Notes under the pieces: model-generated | Database searches by the model: none | What the model saw: only the letters and a program-made list of their open reading frames with translations | Told to the model about the DNA's origin: nothing | Part shown: in pieces, positions 55,205 through 64,000 of the stretch | How the letters are laid out: the number at the start of each line of letters is the position of its first letter | Numbering within the stretch: position 1 is the stretch's first letter | Origin: an uncultured Nitrospirota bacterium | Lineage (GTDB): Bacteria > Nitrospirota > Nitrospiria > Nitrospirales > UBA8639 | Assembly: GCA_937139405.1 (NCBI GenBank) | Contig: CAKZPV010000008.1 | Coordinates: 124,001-188,000 of the forward strand | Direction: 5' to 3' | DNA length: 64,000 bases | Position numbers and translations under genes: made by a program

Positions 55205-56242
55205 TCAAATGGATACTGCCATTTTCACAACAAATTCATTCTTACATTGCACTGTCGAGAGAGCATCTTCTTCCCAAGATGCGAACTCCCCTCGTTTCAG
55301 TTTTTCCAGTCCTGCGGCAGCAATCATAGCAGCGTTATCAGTACACAATGAACGCGACGGCAAGGTCAAATGTAAGCCATTTGTTACCGCCTGCTCTTCA
55401 AGCTTCTCTCTCAAGCGAGAATTAGCTGCAACTCCTCCCACAACCGAGATCGCTTTTGCATCATATTGATGTGCCGCACGACAGAGTTTTTCAACCAAGA
55501 CGTCCACAATAGCTTCTTGATAACTCGCCGCAATATCAGCCAGAGGCAACTGGGTATTTTGTGATATTTTTGTATTTTTCAAGTAATAGAGGAGTGAAGT
55601 TTTCAACCCACTAAAACTAAATGTGAAGTCACCACTATGTAATAGAGGTCGTGGAAAGGAAACCGCTCGTCGATTGCCCTCTTTAGCTAAAGCATCAATA
55701 GCGGGCCCACCGGGATAGGACAAACCCAACATTTTTGCGCCTTTATCGAAAGCCTCTCCCGCGGCATCATCCAATGTCCAACCAATAAATTGGCATTCTC
55801 CTCGCTTGGGAACCCATGCCAAATGTGTATGACCACCAGAGGCCACCAGTACCATCGCTGGAATGGCCATTTCAGAATTGGTTAACCAGGCTGATGCGAG
55901 ATGCCCCTCCAAATGATTCACCGTGACATACGGAATATTCCGAGAATACGCTAATGCTTTGGCAAAATTGACTCCCACAATGAGCGCCCCGACTAGACCA
56001 GGTCGATTGGTGACGGCAATGCCTGTAATCTCAGCAAGAGAAAGCGATGCGCGAGCCAAGGCCTCGTTGGTCAGAGCTTCTAATCGTTCCATATGACGAC
56101 GAGAAGCTAATTCAGGGACAACTCCCCCAAATGGAGCATGCATCTCGATTTGAGAGTCGAGAATATTCGACAGAATATGCCCTTCACTATCCAATACGGC
56201 AACGGCTGTTTCGTCGCATGATGTTTCAATGCCTAATATCAA
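55205..56242 (-). CDS. tsaD: tRNA N6-threonylcarbamoyladenosine (t6A) synthesis protein TsaD
   Basis: Transfers threonylcarbamoyl to A37 of ANN-decoding tRNAs, with TsaBCE. ILGIETSCDETAVAVLD starts the fold, HMERLEALTNEAL and VTVNHLEGHLASAW hold the Fe-binding His pairs, and GGVAANSRLREKLE the later loop. The TTG at 56242 is taken as start: it gives a normal 345-residue length, has AAAGGAAA upstream, and lies just downstream of a strong terminator at 56273-56316. An in-frame ATG at 56347 exists but its message would have to pass through that terminator. Confidence 0.92.
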   Translation of the reverse strand: MILGIETSCDETAVAVLDSEGHILSNILDSQIEMHAPFGGVVPELASRRHMERLEALTNEALARASLSLAEITGIAVTNRPGLVGALIVGVNFAKALAYSRNIPYVTVNHLEGHLASAWLTNSEMAIPAMVLVASGGHTHLAWVPKRGECQFIGWTLDDAAGEAFDKGAKMLGLSYPGGPAIDALAKEGNRRAVSFPRPLLHSGDFTFSFSGLKTSLLYYLKNTKISQNTQLPLADIAASYQEAIVDVLVEKLCRAAHQYDAKAISVVGGVAANSRLREKLEEQAVTNGLHLTLPSRSLCTDNAAMIAAAGLEKLKRGEFASWEEDALSTVQCKNEFVVKMAVSI

Positions 56243-56272
56243 TGGATAAGTTTCCTTTGAAAAACCTTTTAC

Positions 56273-56316
56273 AAAAACGACAAGACCCCCAGAACTTGAC
56301 GTCCTGAGGGCCTTGT
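56273..56316 (-). terminator. Intrinsic terminator after clpC
   Basis: Minus strand: ACAAGGCCCTCAGGAC pairs completely, with a few G-U pairs, to GTTCTGGGGGTCTTGT around the loop GTCAA and is followed by TTTTTG. Sixteen base pairs plus a T-tract make a textbook rho-independent terminator. It separates clpC from tsaD. Confidence 0.85.
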
Positions 56317-56343
56317 TTAGAGTCACGTCTCGCTTACTTCCAA

Positions 56344-58773
56344 TCACACACTTGCTAATACTTCTTCCTCAATGAAACTTGGTGTCTGATCGGTAAGGGT
56401 AACTTTAATTTTTTTGGCATCTTTAAAGCGACCTTTAATAAGTTCTTCCGACAGAGGGTCGCCTAAACAGCGTTGAATCGTCCGCCGAAGTGGCCGAGCG
56501 CCATATTGTGATTCAAAACCTTCATCAATGAGCCATTGCTTCACTTCTTCGCTCACGTCTAAATGTATTCCTCGCTCGACTAATCGGGCATTCAACTCTC
56601 CAATGAGAATATCAATGATACTGAACAGATGTTCTTTTGTAAGTTGATGGAAGACCACCATTTCGTCAAGACGATTCAAGAACTCCGGACTGAAATTCCG
56701 TTTTAATTCACTCAAGACTTCTCCCTTTACTCGAGAGGTATTCTCAGATTCCACATCACGCTGGAAACCAAGCGACACACCTTTTTGGATAAAACGAGTT
56801 CCGATATTCGAGGTCATCACTAAAATCGTATTTTTGAAATCGACCTTTCGGCCAAGACTATCTGTCAGAACACCATCATCAAGCACTTGCAACAACACAT
56901 TGAAAATATCGGGATGCGCTTTTTCGATTTCATCGAACAAGACAACTGAATAAGGACGACGCCTTACTTTTTCCGTCAATTGCCCCCCTTCTTCGTAACC
57001 GACATAGCCAGGAGGGGCCCCAAACAGTCTAGAGCTTGTGAACTTCTCTTGATACTCAGACATATCGACACGAATCAACGCATCGTCGGTATTAAACAGA
57101 AACTCCGCTAACGCTCGCGCTAATTCTGTCTTCCCAACACCAGTCGGCCCTAAGAAAATAAAGGACCCGATAGGCTTCTTCACATCCTTCAGGCCAGCAC
57201 GAGAACGACGGATGGAGCGGCAAATAGCTGAGATGGCTTCCTCTTGTCCAACAATTCTCTTATGAAGGTAATCCTCCATATGCAGGAGTTTTTCGGATTC
57301 CTCTTCCTCTAATCTAAAGAGAGGAATGCCTGTGATTTTTGAGACAACATACGCAACATCTTCACCGGAAATCACAGGTCGATTTTTCTCCTGTTTTTTC
57401 TTCCAATCTTGCTTGGCATCATCCAATAGTTTTCTAAATTTTTCTTCTTCTTCTCGGAACTTCACCGCTTCTTCAAAATTCTGCAAGCCAATAGCTACTT
57501 CTTTCTCACGAGCCACACGCTTGAGTTCTTGATCAAGTGATTTTAATTCCGGTGGAAGCGCATAGGTCAACAATTTTGCGCGAGAACCAGCTTCATCAAT
57601 AAGGTCAATCGCTTTGTCAGGTAAAAATCTGTCGGTAATGTAACGATCAGTTAGCTTGACCGCTTCTTCAACCGCTTCATCCGTATAATCTACACCGTGA
57701 TGCTCTTCATACCGATCACGTAAACCTTGAATGATACTAATTGTTTCTTCTACAGAAGGAGGCTGTACATGGATCGATTGGAAACGGCGTTTTAAAGCAC
57801 CATCTTTTTCAATATGCTTGCGGTATTCATCCAGCGTGGTCGCGCCAATACATTGAATTTCACCACGAGACAATGCTGGCTTCAACATATTAGCGGCATC
57901 AATAGAACCTTCTGCCGCGCCAGCTCCGACCAGAGTATGAAGCTCATCAATAAATAAGATGATATTGCCAGCCTGAGAAATTTCTTTCATGACAACTTTC
58001 AGACGCTCTTCAAATTGACCACGATATTTGGTGCCAGCGACGAGAGAACCAAGGTCTAAGGCAATAACTCGACGATTCAAGAGATTATCGGGAACATCCA
58101 ATCCAATAATTCGCTGAGCAAGCCCTTCTACAATAGCTGTTTTACCAACACCAGATTCACCGATGAGTGCTGGATTATTTTTAGTTCGGCGACTCAAGAT
58201 TTGGAGGACACGCTCAATTTCATCTGCTCGCCCAATAACAGGATCAAGCGTTCCCTCTTGTGCAAGCTGGGTAAGATCTCTTCCAAATTCATCTAATGCC
58301 GGAGTGCTGCTTTTTTTATCTCGCTCTCTGGTCCCCGTTTTCCGCAAAAATGTGACAGTCAATTGTCGCGCAGTGAGAAGATTTGCTCCCAAACTCCGCA
58401 ACACTTTCCCGCCAATGCCCTCTTCTTCTCGAAGTAGGCCAAGAAGTAAGTGCTCGCTGCCAATGTGGTTGTGCCCCAAGAGACGAGCTTCTTCGACACC
58501 ATATTCAATCACTTTTTTGACACGGGGGCTGAAGGGAATTTCTCCAAAGGTGACAGTGGTCCCGCCACCAGGAAGATTTCGTTCAATTTCTAATCGAATT
58601 TGTTCAGGCGAAAGCCCCATCTTTTTGATGATCATCAGGGCAATGCCATCTGACTCGCGAAGAATAGCCAGAACCAGATGCTCGGTACCTAAATAGTCGT
58701 TTTGGTGCCGTTCCGCTTCTTCTCTAGCAAGGATGATAATCTTTCTACCACGATCCGTAAATCGTTCGAACAT
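56344..58773 (-). CDS. clpC: ATP-dependent Clp protease ATP-binding subunit ClpC
   Basis: The 809-residue AAA+ unfoldase works with ClpP. N-terminal Clp-N repeats ([41 protein letters not shown]). First ATPase domain with Walker [17 protein letters not shown]. The M domain with a UVR-type segment ([21 protein letters not shown]) distinguishes ClpC from ClpB and ClpA. Second ATPase has [16 protein letters not shown]. The C-terminal sensor [21 protein letters not shown] completes it. A probable sigma-70-type promoter lies at 58864-58893 and a terminator follows. Confidence 0.95.
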   Translation of the reverse strand: MFERFTDRGRKIIILAREEAERHQNDYLGTEHLVLAILRESDGIALMIIKKMGLSPEQIRLEIERNLPGGGTTVTFGEIPFSPRVKKVIEYGVEEARLLGHNHIGSEHLLLGLLREEEGIGGKVLRSLGANLLTARQLTVTFLRKTGTRERDKKSSTPALDEFGRDLTQLAQEGTLDPVIGRADEIERVLQILSRRTKNNPALIGESGVGKTAIVEGLAQRIIGLDVPDNLLNRRVIALDLGSLVAGTKYRGQFEERLKVVMKEISQAGNIILFIDELHTLVGAGAAEGSIDAANMLKPALSRGEIQCIGATTLDEYRKHIEKDGALKRRFQSIHVQPPSVEETISIIQGLRDRYEEHHGVDYTDEAVEEAVKLTDRYITDRFLPDKAIDLIDEAGSRAKLLTYALPPELKSLDQELKRVAREKEVAIGLQNFEEAVKFREEEEKFRKLLDDAKQDWKKKQEKNRPVISGEDVAYVVSKITGIPLFRLEEEESEKLLHMEDYLHKRIVGQEEAISAICRSIRRSRAGLKDVKKPIGSFIFLGPTGVGKTELARALAEFLFNTDDALIRVDMSEYQEKFTSSRLFGAPPGYVGYEEGGQLTEKVRRRPYSVVLFDEIEKAHPDIFNVLLQVLDDGVLTDSLGRKVDFKNTILVMTSNIGTRFIQKGVSLGFQRDVESENTSRVKGEVLSELKRNFSPEFLNRLDEMVVFHQLTKEHLFSIIDILIGELNARLVERGIHLDVSEEVKQWLIDEGFESQYGARPLRRTIQRCLGDPLSEELIKGRFKDAKKIKVTLTDQTPSFIEEEVLASV

Positions 58774-58863
58774 TGTACCTCCTCTAGCCGAATGATATGC
58801 GAAACTTTTCGCTCACCAACGCATTGAGAACAAACACAAATGACGAGGAAAATTCATCATTTC

Positions 58864-58893
58864 AGTCTATCCCTGCCCCCCTAAAACTGTCAA
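58864..58893 (-). promoter_or_regulatory. Probable sigma-70-type promoter of clpC
   Basis: Minus strand TTGACA at 58888-58893 and TAGACT at 58864-58869, 18 bases apart, with the clpC ATG about 90 bases downstream. The -35 is perfect and the -10 is 4/6, so the match is plausible rather than certain. Confidence 0.4.
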
Positions 58894-59082
58894 GCAAGAC
58901 ACGATGATTCATAGGGAAAACCTAAGGTGAGTTATTACAAACTCTACCAATAAAATTGGTTCAAAGAAAGCTTTGGTAATGAGGAAATTTTTGCCTAGTA
59001 GCTTGAAGACATTCAACCCTTGCTATCAGCTTCACCAAGAGACTACCATCGTGTTTCTTAGCTAGGCCACCCCTCAAAAGTC

Positions 59083-59943
59083 ATGGCACCTTTCCAAACA
59101 ATCGGCATCCTCACAAAACCTTCTGCGCCAAACATGCGTCAACATGTCGCCCAAGTTCAGGATTGGCTACGAATTCATCAGAAAAACGTCCTTCTTGATT
59201 CCAACGATATGCCCCCATCACCATCTTGCCCGGAACGACAACGCATCGCCAAACATGCAGACCTCCTCATTGTTCTAGGGGGCGACGGCACCATGTTAAG
59301 TGGGGCACGCCTCGTGGAAGAACGAGGTATCCCTATATTAGGAGTCAATATGGGTGGTCTTGGGTTTCTGACTGAAATCATCTTTGATGATCTCCCAAAG
59401 GCCTTAGAGAAAATTTTCTCGGAGGAATTTCAATTAGACACTCGTTTAATGCTGGCTGTTCACATTCGACGAGCCGGCCACATCATCGGGACCTATACCG
59501 CTTTAAACGATGTCGTTGTGAGCAAAGGACATTTGGCAAGAATGATTGCTACCTCAGTTTCCGTCAATGATGCGTTCATGACCAACATGCAAAGCGACGG
59601 ACTCATAGTCTCTACGCCTACAGGCTCGACAGCCTATTCACTTTCAACCAATGGACCGATTTTAGATCCAGCCCTCGAGGCTCTCCTCATTAACCCTATC
59701 TGTCCACATACCTTGTCTCACCGGCCATTCCTTTCTCCGAGTAATGTCTCTATAAGCATTCAGCTCACCAGTCAGGAAGGTGCAATGGCAACTGTTGATG
59801 GCCAAGAGGGAGAAGAAATCTTCACAGGTGATATTGTGGAGATTCGCGCGTCCGAACATCGCACCCAACTCATTCGCTTTCCCGGTCGAAGTTATTTCGA
59901 AGTGCTTCGGACAAAACTCAGATGGGGCGACGGTTTAGTCTAA
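59083..59943 (+). CDS. nadK: NAD kinase
   Basis: The 286-residue enzyme phosphorylates NAD+ to NADP+. LLIVLGGDGTMLSGARLV is the GGDG motif with the catalytic Asp. VNMGGLGFLTEI follows as in all NadK proteins. SDGLIVSTPTGSTAYSLSTNGP holds the NAD-binding loop. Isolated, divergent from clpC, with ~310 bases between the two starts. Confidence 0.93.
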   Translation: MAPFQTIGILTKPSAPNMRQHVAQVQDWLRIHQKNVLLDSNDMPPSPSCPERQRIAKHADLLIVLGGDGTMLSGARLVEERGIPILGVNMGGLGFLTEIIFDDLPKALEKIFSEEFQLDTRLMLAVHIRRAGHIIGTYTALNDVVVSKGHLARMIATSVSVNDAFMTNMQSDGLIVSTPTGSTAYSLSTNGPILDPALEALLINPICPHTLSHRPFLSPSNVSISIQLTSQEGAMATVDGQEGEEIFTGDIVEIRASEHRTQLIRFPGRSYFEVLRTKLRWGDGLV

Positions 59944-60111
59944 AGCTACAACCAGGAATTCTTTCATTCCACTGATCAGGAGACCTCTGTCAGGTAGCGC
60001 GGCAAAGACGCAACCAACAGGGAATTCTTCAGTGATGAAAAAAAGAAAGACCTAAAGACACAAAACAGAAAGGATTAATACGCGAAGAAGAATACGATAG
60101 GAAACCAAGCT

Positions 60112-60477
60112 TTATGGCGAGCACTCAGGACATTCATACCGCTCATCAGCTTGATGGAATTCTTCTGATGTCAACGGAAAAAGTTGGTCACACATCTCAC
60201 AATAGCGGATTTCAAAGAAGGCGACCCCTTCATCATTAATTTCACAGGGAAGCAATAAATCCAAGGGATCATACCCCAACGTTTTCTCGTCAAGAAATTT
60301 CACGACAGCCAGTCGAACGTTAAAAAATTCAAAAACAGCCTCTTGTCCTTTATACCGATCCTCATGACCAATCACATAGACAGGCTGACCTTTACGTTTC
60401 GTACGTAAATCCTTTAAGGTTCTCTCGGTTTGCGTCGCACAATGAAATTCTTCTTGTGGTAATATTGCGTCGCTCAT
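60112..60477 (-). CDS. Small zinc-ribbon protein, unknown function
   Basis: 121 residues. A C-terminal CEMC...CPEC arrangement is a zinc ribbon. The central part LFEFFNVRLAV-type strand and LGYDPLDLLLPCEIND are conserved-looking but no family is recognised. Cytosolic. Neighbouring genes (nadK and the ArsC-family gene) are transcribed from the plus strand, so no operon context. Confidence 0.55.
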   Translation of the reverse strand: MSDAILPQEEFHCATQTERTLKDLRTKRKGQPVYVIGHEDRYKGQEAVFEFFNVRLAVVKFLDEKTLGYDPLDLLLPCEINDEGVAFFEIRYCEMCDQLFPLTSEEFHQADERYECPECSP

Positions 60478-60613
60478 CCTACTCAGGTTTCCTAACTCAT
60501 TAAATTGTCACACACTGCTTTCAGTTTCCAAACGGAACAGCTTGTAGCATGGCCTCAAAAAGGAGGTCAAGATTACAAGAATAGCCCGCTCATCGTCAAA
60601 GGAGATGTAAGAT

Positions 60614-60964
60614 ATGTCTGAAATTACCATTTATCAAAAGCCTACCTGCTCTACATGCCGGACGGTCATCAAATTAGTTGAGGAAAGCGGCCAGCCATTC
60701 ACAGCGATCAATTATTATGAAAAACCTTTTTCCAAATCCAAGCTCAAAGGGCTCTTGAAAAAAGCCGGTCTTAAATCTTCTGAGGTAATACGCAAGAAAG
60801 AAGACATTTATAAACGAATGAATCTCGCCCAATCCCAATTCACGGATGACGAGCTCTTAGACATCATGATCAAACAACCAGATTTAATCCAACGCCCCCT
60901 TGTCCAAAAAGGCAACCAAGTCATCCTTGCCCGCCCCCCAGAAACTGTCAACCAATTACTGTAA
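60614..60964 (+). CDS. ArsC/Spx-family thioredoxin-fold protein
   Basis: 116 residues. ITIYQKPTCSTCRTVIKLVEE starts like the Spx/ArsC thioredoxin fold with CxxC. The Arg in RPLVQKG and the IRKKEDIYKRMNL segment match the family. Arsenate reductases of this family use the first Cys and this Arg, whereas Spx-like regulators keep the CxxC switch. The protein has both features, so arsenate reduction is possible but unproven; no other ars genes are nearby. Confidence 0.78.
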   Translation: MSEITIYQKPTCSTCRTVIKLVEESGQPFTAINYYEKPFSKSKLKGLLKKAGLKSSEVIRKKEDIYKRMNLAQSQFTDDELLDIMIKQPDLIQRPLVQKGNQVILARPPETVNQLL

Positions 60965-61041
60965 GCCACAAAGGCGAAACGATATGGCCTTGGAAACTCT
61001 TGGAACTGAAACGGAGCTTTGCAAGCTCCTCTTTCAATAAC

Positions 61042-61656
61042 CTAAAACGGACCGGATGACGATCCTTCTCCGCCCGTACCAAAATATTCCGTTTTAAGAT
61101 ATTGATAGGCTTCGATGATCTTACGGAGTTCAGGCTCAGAGCTTCTGTCGCCTTTTCGACTATCCGGATGAAGTTTTTTCGCTCGTTCCCGAAACGCTCG
61201 CGTCACCACCGGCAACGATGCCCCAAATTCAATTTCTAAAATTTCGAATGCTTGAATGGCAGATCGGACTTCTCCTGCCGGGGCCATCGGTTCTCCACCA
61301 CTGCCAGCTGCGGCTTTAAAAAAATTAAACAGGTTGATTTTATTCCGTCGCCGACGGGGACGCTGTCGAATTTCACTTTCAAATTCTTCAAAACGATCCT
61401 CAATAAATTCCAGTCTTGATTCCAATCGCTGGGCCGCGTTGACTTCCTGAATCCCCTCGACCTCCTCCTCAACCAGAACCAACATTCGATCCACTTCAAG
61501 TAAGCCCTCTTCCACACGCAAGTAAGATTCCATTCGTTCCTGAAACATCGTTTCAATTGCAAAATCCAAACTGAGTTCCGTCTGCGCACGAAGTTGGGCA
61601 ATACGGCGTGTCATCCCAGTGACAAACTTTTTCCGATTGTGATTATTTAAGGCCAT
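61042..61656 (-). CDS. J-domain (DnaJ-like) protein
   Basis: 204 residues. The C-terminal ~65 residues form a J domain: LEIEFGASLPVVTRAFRERAKKLHPDSRKG with the HPD motif, then ELRKIIEAYQYLKTEYFG. The N-terminal ~130 residues are helical, with a likely coiled coil (MLVLVEEEVEGIQEVNAAQR...FEEFESEIRQRP) and a basic linker. No zinc finger or DnaJ substrate domain. It would stimulate a DnaK-type Hsp70 on some specialised target, which is not identified. The first methionine has no very strong ribosome site. Confidence 0.72.
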   Translation of the reverse strand: MALNNHNRKKFVTGMTRRIAQLRAQTELSLDFAIETMFQERMESYLRVEEGLLEVDRMLVLVEEEVEGIQEVNAAQRLESRLEFIEDRFEEFESEIRQRPRRRRNKINLFNFFKAAAGSGGEPMAPAGEVRSAIQAFEILEIEFGASLPVVTRAFRERAKKLHPDSRKGDRSSEPELRKIIEAYQYLKTEYFGTGGEGSSSGPF

Positions 61657-61920
61657 ACGTTCTCTCAGTCATTCTAAGGAGACTCATATCGTCAAATGGG
61701 CTAGTCTACCATAATCATCACTGCCTAATTAGACTAGCCTTACGCAATTAGCCCACCTTACATAAAAGGAAAACCAGGCATTGCCCAATATTTAGAGAGC
61801 TTGCTATCCTGCCAATCTTTGCTCCTTTTCCGTGAAAGCACAAGACTATTCAACGAATTATGTCAAAGCCTATTTATCCTGACTTTTCCAGTCACCGCAT
61901 AGACCTTTAAGGAGGATTTG

Positions 61921-62418
61921 ATGACACACAAGGCTTACCTGATGAGCATGCTTCTCGTATTAACCCCCGCTCTCCCGTCTTTAGCGGCAAACCCTGCCGG
62001 ATACGGCACCGCAGGAGGAGAATTTAATATTAAAATTTCCCGTGTGCCTTCCATTGAACGCGGTAAAGCCAAAGCCACCAAGTCACCGTTCGAAGCCACA
62101 CCGGAGATACTGGCCGAGGGCAAGGAAATTTTCTTGGGACGAGGAGGTTGCATCAGTTGTCATGGAGCCGAAGGCAAAGGGGATGGAGCCGGAGCGAAAA
62201 ATTTGCCTATTCAACCACGAAATTTCACAAACCCCAAATTCAACAAATACCGCACCCCTGGTGAAATGATGTGGGTCCTCAAAAATGGCAGTATGGGACA
62301 AACGGGTCGAGTCCCTGGAACAGGCATGCTACCAGTTGTTCAACCAAATGGCTTTATTTCCGAATCTGATGGATGGAAAGTTCTCCTGTACGAGCGAAGC
62401 CTGGGTGAAAAAAAATAG
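61921..62418 (+). CDS. Periplasmic mono-haem cytochrome c
   Basis: 165 residues from the ATG at 61921, with AAGGAGG upstream (the preceding TTG is not needed). The signal peptide ends LAAN. One haem motif CISCHGAEGKGDG (CxxCH) at about residues 78-82 and a distal Met, probably in GTGMLPV, give a class I c-type cytochrome. It is an electron carrier in the periplasm. The partner is unknown because no oxidase or reductase lies in the window. Confidence 0.85.
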   Translation: MTHKAYLMSMLLVLTPALPSLAANPAGYGTAGGEFNIKISRVPSIERGKAKATKSPFEATPEILAEGKEIFLGRGGCISCHGAEGKGDGAGAKNLPIQPRNFTNPKFNKYRTPGEMMWVLKNGSMGQTGRVPGTGMLPVVQPNGFISESDGWKVLLYERSLGEKK

Positions 62419-62491
62419 CCGTTCCCAGTGAATTTTATAGAAATTTGGCATTCACCATTAAAGAATTCAACGATGGGATCATCGACTTTTC

Positions 62492-64000
62492 ATGAGTAAT
62501 ACTTCAAACGACCGCCAACCCAATCGACTGATTCACGAAACCAGTCCTTATCTTTTGCAACATGCGCACAATCCGGTGGATTGGCACCCATGGGGTGAGG
62601 ACGCACTTAAACAGGCCAAAGAGAACAACAAACCCATCCTCTTGTCGGTTGGTTATTCAGCTTGTCACTGGTGCCACGTGATGGAGCGAGAATCGTTTGA
62701 AAATGACGCCATTGCCGATTTGATGAATCGATATTTTATCAATATCAAGGTCGATCGTGAGGAACGACCGGATATCGATGAAATCTATATGCAGGCCACC
62801 ACCGCCATGAACCAGGGGCATGGCGGTTGGCCAATGACGGTGTTTCTCACTCCTGATCAAGAGCCGATTTTTGCGGGAACGTATTTCCCACCTACAGATA
62901 AATGGGGAAGACCTGGCTTTGGGTCAATTGTGACCAACATTGGCGAGGCCTGGACCAAAGATCAATCGAACATTGTACAACAAGCCGAGCGCTTCACTTC
63001 TAAACTGCGTTCGGCATTACAACCAGCTTCCCCCTTGGCAGTCGGTGAAGCTGATATTGAAAGCGCAGTTAAACAATTTGCGCATGATTTCGACGCCCGC
63101 TACGGTGGCTTTGGCCGCGCGCCCAAATTTCCGCCGGCGACAGGTCTCTCCTTCCTGCTTCGTCAGTATCATTGGAGTCAACAGGAAAAAATTCTGACGT
63201 TGGTCACCAAGACCCTAGATGGCATGGCTACAGGTGGCATGTACGACCATATCGGTGGAGGGTTTGCACGCTATTCCACCGACGATGAATGGCTGGTCCC
63301 GCACTTTGAGAAAATGCTGTACGACAACGCCTTGCTCGCCCGCACATATGTGGAAGCCTTTCAAGCGACCGGGTTGAAACGCTACCGACAAGTGGCTACA
63401 GAGACGTTGGATTATATCCTCAGAGAAATGACTGCGCCTGAAGGCGGATTCTATTCAGCTACCGATGCAGATAGTGAAGGTGTGGAAGGCAAGTTTTTTG
63501 TCTGGACACCAGAGCAGATTCGGGAAGTCGTGACGGATGAAGAAGATGCCAAAAGATTTTGTGCCTATTACGACATTACCGAGGAAGGGAATTGGGAAAA
63601 AACCAGCATTCCTCGTACACCCAAATCGCTCGAAGCCGTCGCAAAAGAATTAGGCTGTTCATCAGAAGAATTACAAAGCACGGTTGATCGCGTTCATCCT
63701 CTCATTTACGAAGCTCGCCTGAAACGTATTCCACCTGGGCTGGATGACAAAATCATCACCGCGTGGAATGGCATGATGATCGGCACGATGGCTGAAGCCG
63801 GGCGTGTGTTCAATCATCAACCTTATCTTGACGGCGCCATCCGAGCGGCAGACTTTCTTCTCACCACATTGTCGAGGCCAGAAAACCATTTATGGCGAAC
63901 CTACCGGAACGGCAAGGCCCATTTGAATGCGTGCCTGGAAGATTATGCGTATGCAGCCGAGGCCATGTTGGAAGTCTATGAAGCCACGGGCATTGAACGA
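62492..64000 (+). CDS. DUF255/YyaL thioredoxin-domain protein, 5' part
   Basis: Runs off the right edge with 503 codons seen. The N terminus reads [21 protein letters not shown], then [22 protein letters not shown] (CHWC thioredoxin-like motif), then [10 protein letters not shown] and [24 protein letters not shown]. This is the DUF255/YyaL (spermatogenesis-associated protein 20 homologue) family, N-terminal thioredoxin-like domain followed by an alpha/alpha barrel ([27 protein letters not shown]). Function unknown in bacteria. Start chosen at ATG 62492; no strong ribosome site. Confidence 0.88.
   Translation, partial: MSNTSNDRQPNRLIHETSPYLLQHAHNPVDWHPWGEDALKQAKENNKPILLSVGYSACHWCHVMERESFENDAIADLMNRYFINIKVDREERPDIDEIYMQATTAMNQGHGGWPMTVFLTPDQEPIFAGTYFPPTDKWGRPGFGSIVTNIGEAWTKDQSNIVQQAERFTSKLRSALQPASPLAVGEADIESAVKQFAHDFDARYGGFGRAPKFPPATGLSFLLRQYHWSQQEKILTLVTKTLDGMATGGMYDHIGGGFARYSTDDEWLVPHFEKMLYDNALLARTYVEAFQATGLKRYRQVATETLDYILREMTAPEGGFYSATDADSEGVEGKFFVWTPEQIREVVTDEEDAKRFCAYYDITEEGNWEKTSIPRTPKSLEAVAKELGCSSEELQSTVDRVHPLIYEARLKRIPPGLDDKIITAWNGMMIGTMAEAGRVFNHQPYLDGAIRAADFLLTTLSRPENHLWRTYRNGKAHLNACLEDYAYAAEAMLEVYEATGIER

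Overview
The window comes from a Gram-negative bacterium. Lipoproteins with lipoboxes, Sec signal peptides, a CsgG-type outer-membrane channel and a periplasmic-type c-type cytochrome all point that way. The housekeeping block (clpC, tsaD, hflX, nth, yicC, gmk, rpoZ, coaBC), the cytochrome and the many secreted repeat proteins feel most like Nitrospirota (Nitrospira relatives), but this is only an impression from gene content. No rRNA or other firm marker is present.

Layout. 1-0.8 kb: two-subunit TPP-dependent sulfopyruvate/phosphonopyruvate-type decarboxylase. 1.1 kb: queF. 1.6-13.3 kb: secreted and surface proteins on the minus strand: a zinc phospholipase C-like protein, two tandem small membrane proteins, a large PKD-domain protein, an alkaline-phosphatase-superfamily enzyme, and two fibronectin-III proteins that each sit behind a GEMM (cyclic-di-GMP class I) riboswitch. 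13.7-22.4 kb: mostly metabolic and RNA-modification genes (aminotransferase, YqaA, DUF2835, inositol-phosphatase family, pseudo-receiver, rRNA methyltransferase, 2-hydroxyacid dehydrogenase, Ca2+ antiporter family, SprT, tadA), ending with tRNA-Ser(CGA). 22.4-35.0 kb: a gene-poor accessory stretch with an Asp-box (BNR) protein, a Sel1 lipoprotein, an alpha/beta hydrolase, an S41 peptidase and several decayed gene remnants. It is bounded by an imperfect repeat that begins at the tRNA-Ser 3' end, which suggests an old insertion. 35.1-39.6 kb: cell-wall hydrolase, membrane proteins, erythromycin-esterase homologue.

40.1-49.0 kb holds the most interesting unit. Nine minus-strand genes encode two exported proteins built of 36-residue NVAIG repeats (16 copies and 3 copies), a small Asn-rich exported protein, a CsgG/HfaB-like outer-membrane lipoprotein, a small exported protein, an LPP20-like protein, a small membrane protein, a GIN-domain (DUF2807) protein and a Deg-type protease. 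The two repeat genes each have a perfect sigma-54 (-24/-12) promoter match. I read this as a curli-like or holdfast-anchor-like surface-fibre export system with a non-curlin substrate. The c-di-GMP riboswitches elsewhere fit a matrix/biofilm theme.

49.5-58.8 kb: a conserved housekeeping run on the minus strand, tsaD-hflX-nth-yicC-gmk-rpoZ-coaBC, preceded by clpC and a clear intrinsic terminator. 59-64 kb: nadK, a zinc-ribbon protein, an ArsC/Spx-family protein, a J-domain protein, a c-type cytochrome and the 5' part of a DUF255/YyaL thioredoxin-domain gene that runs off the window.
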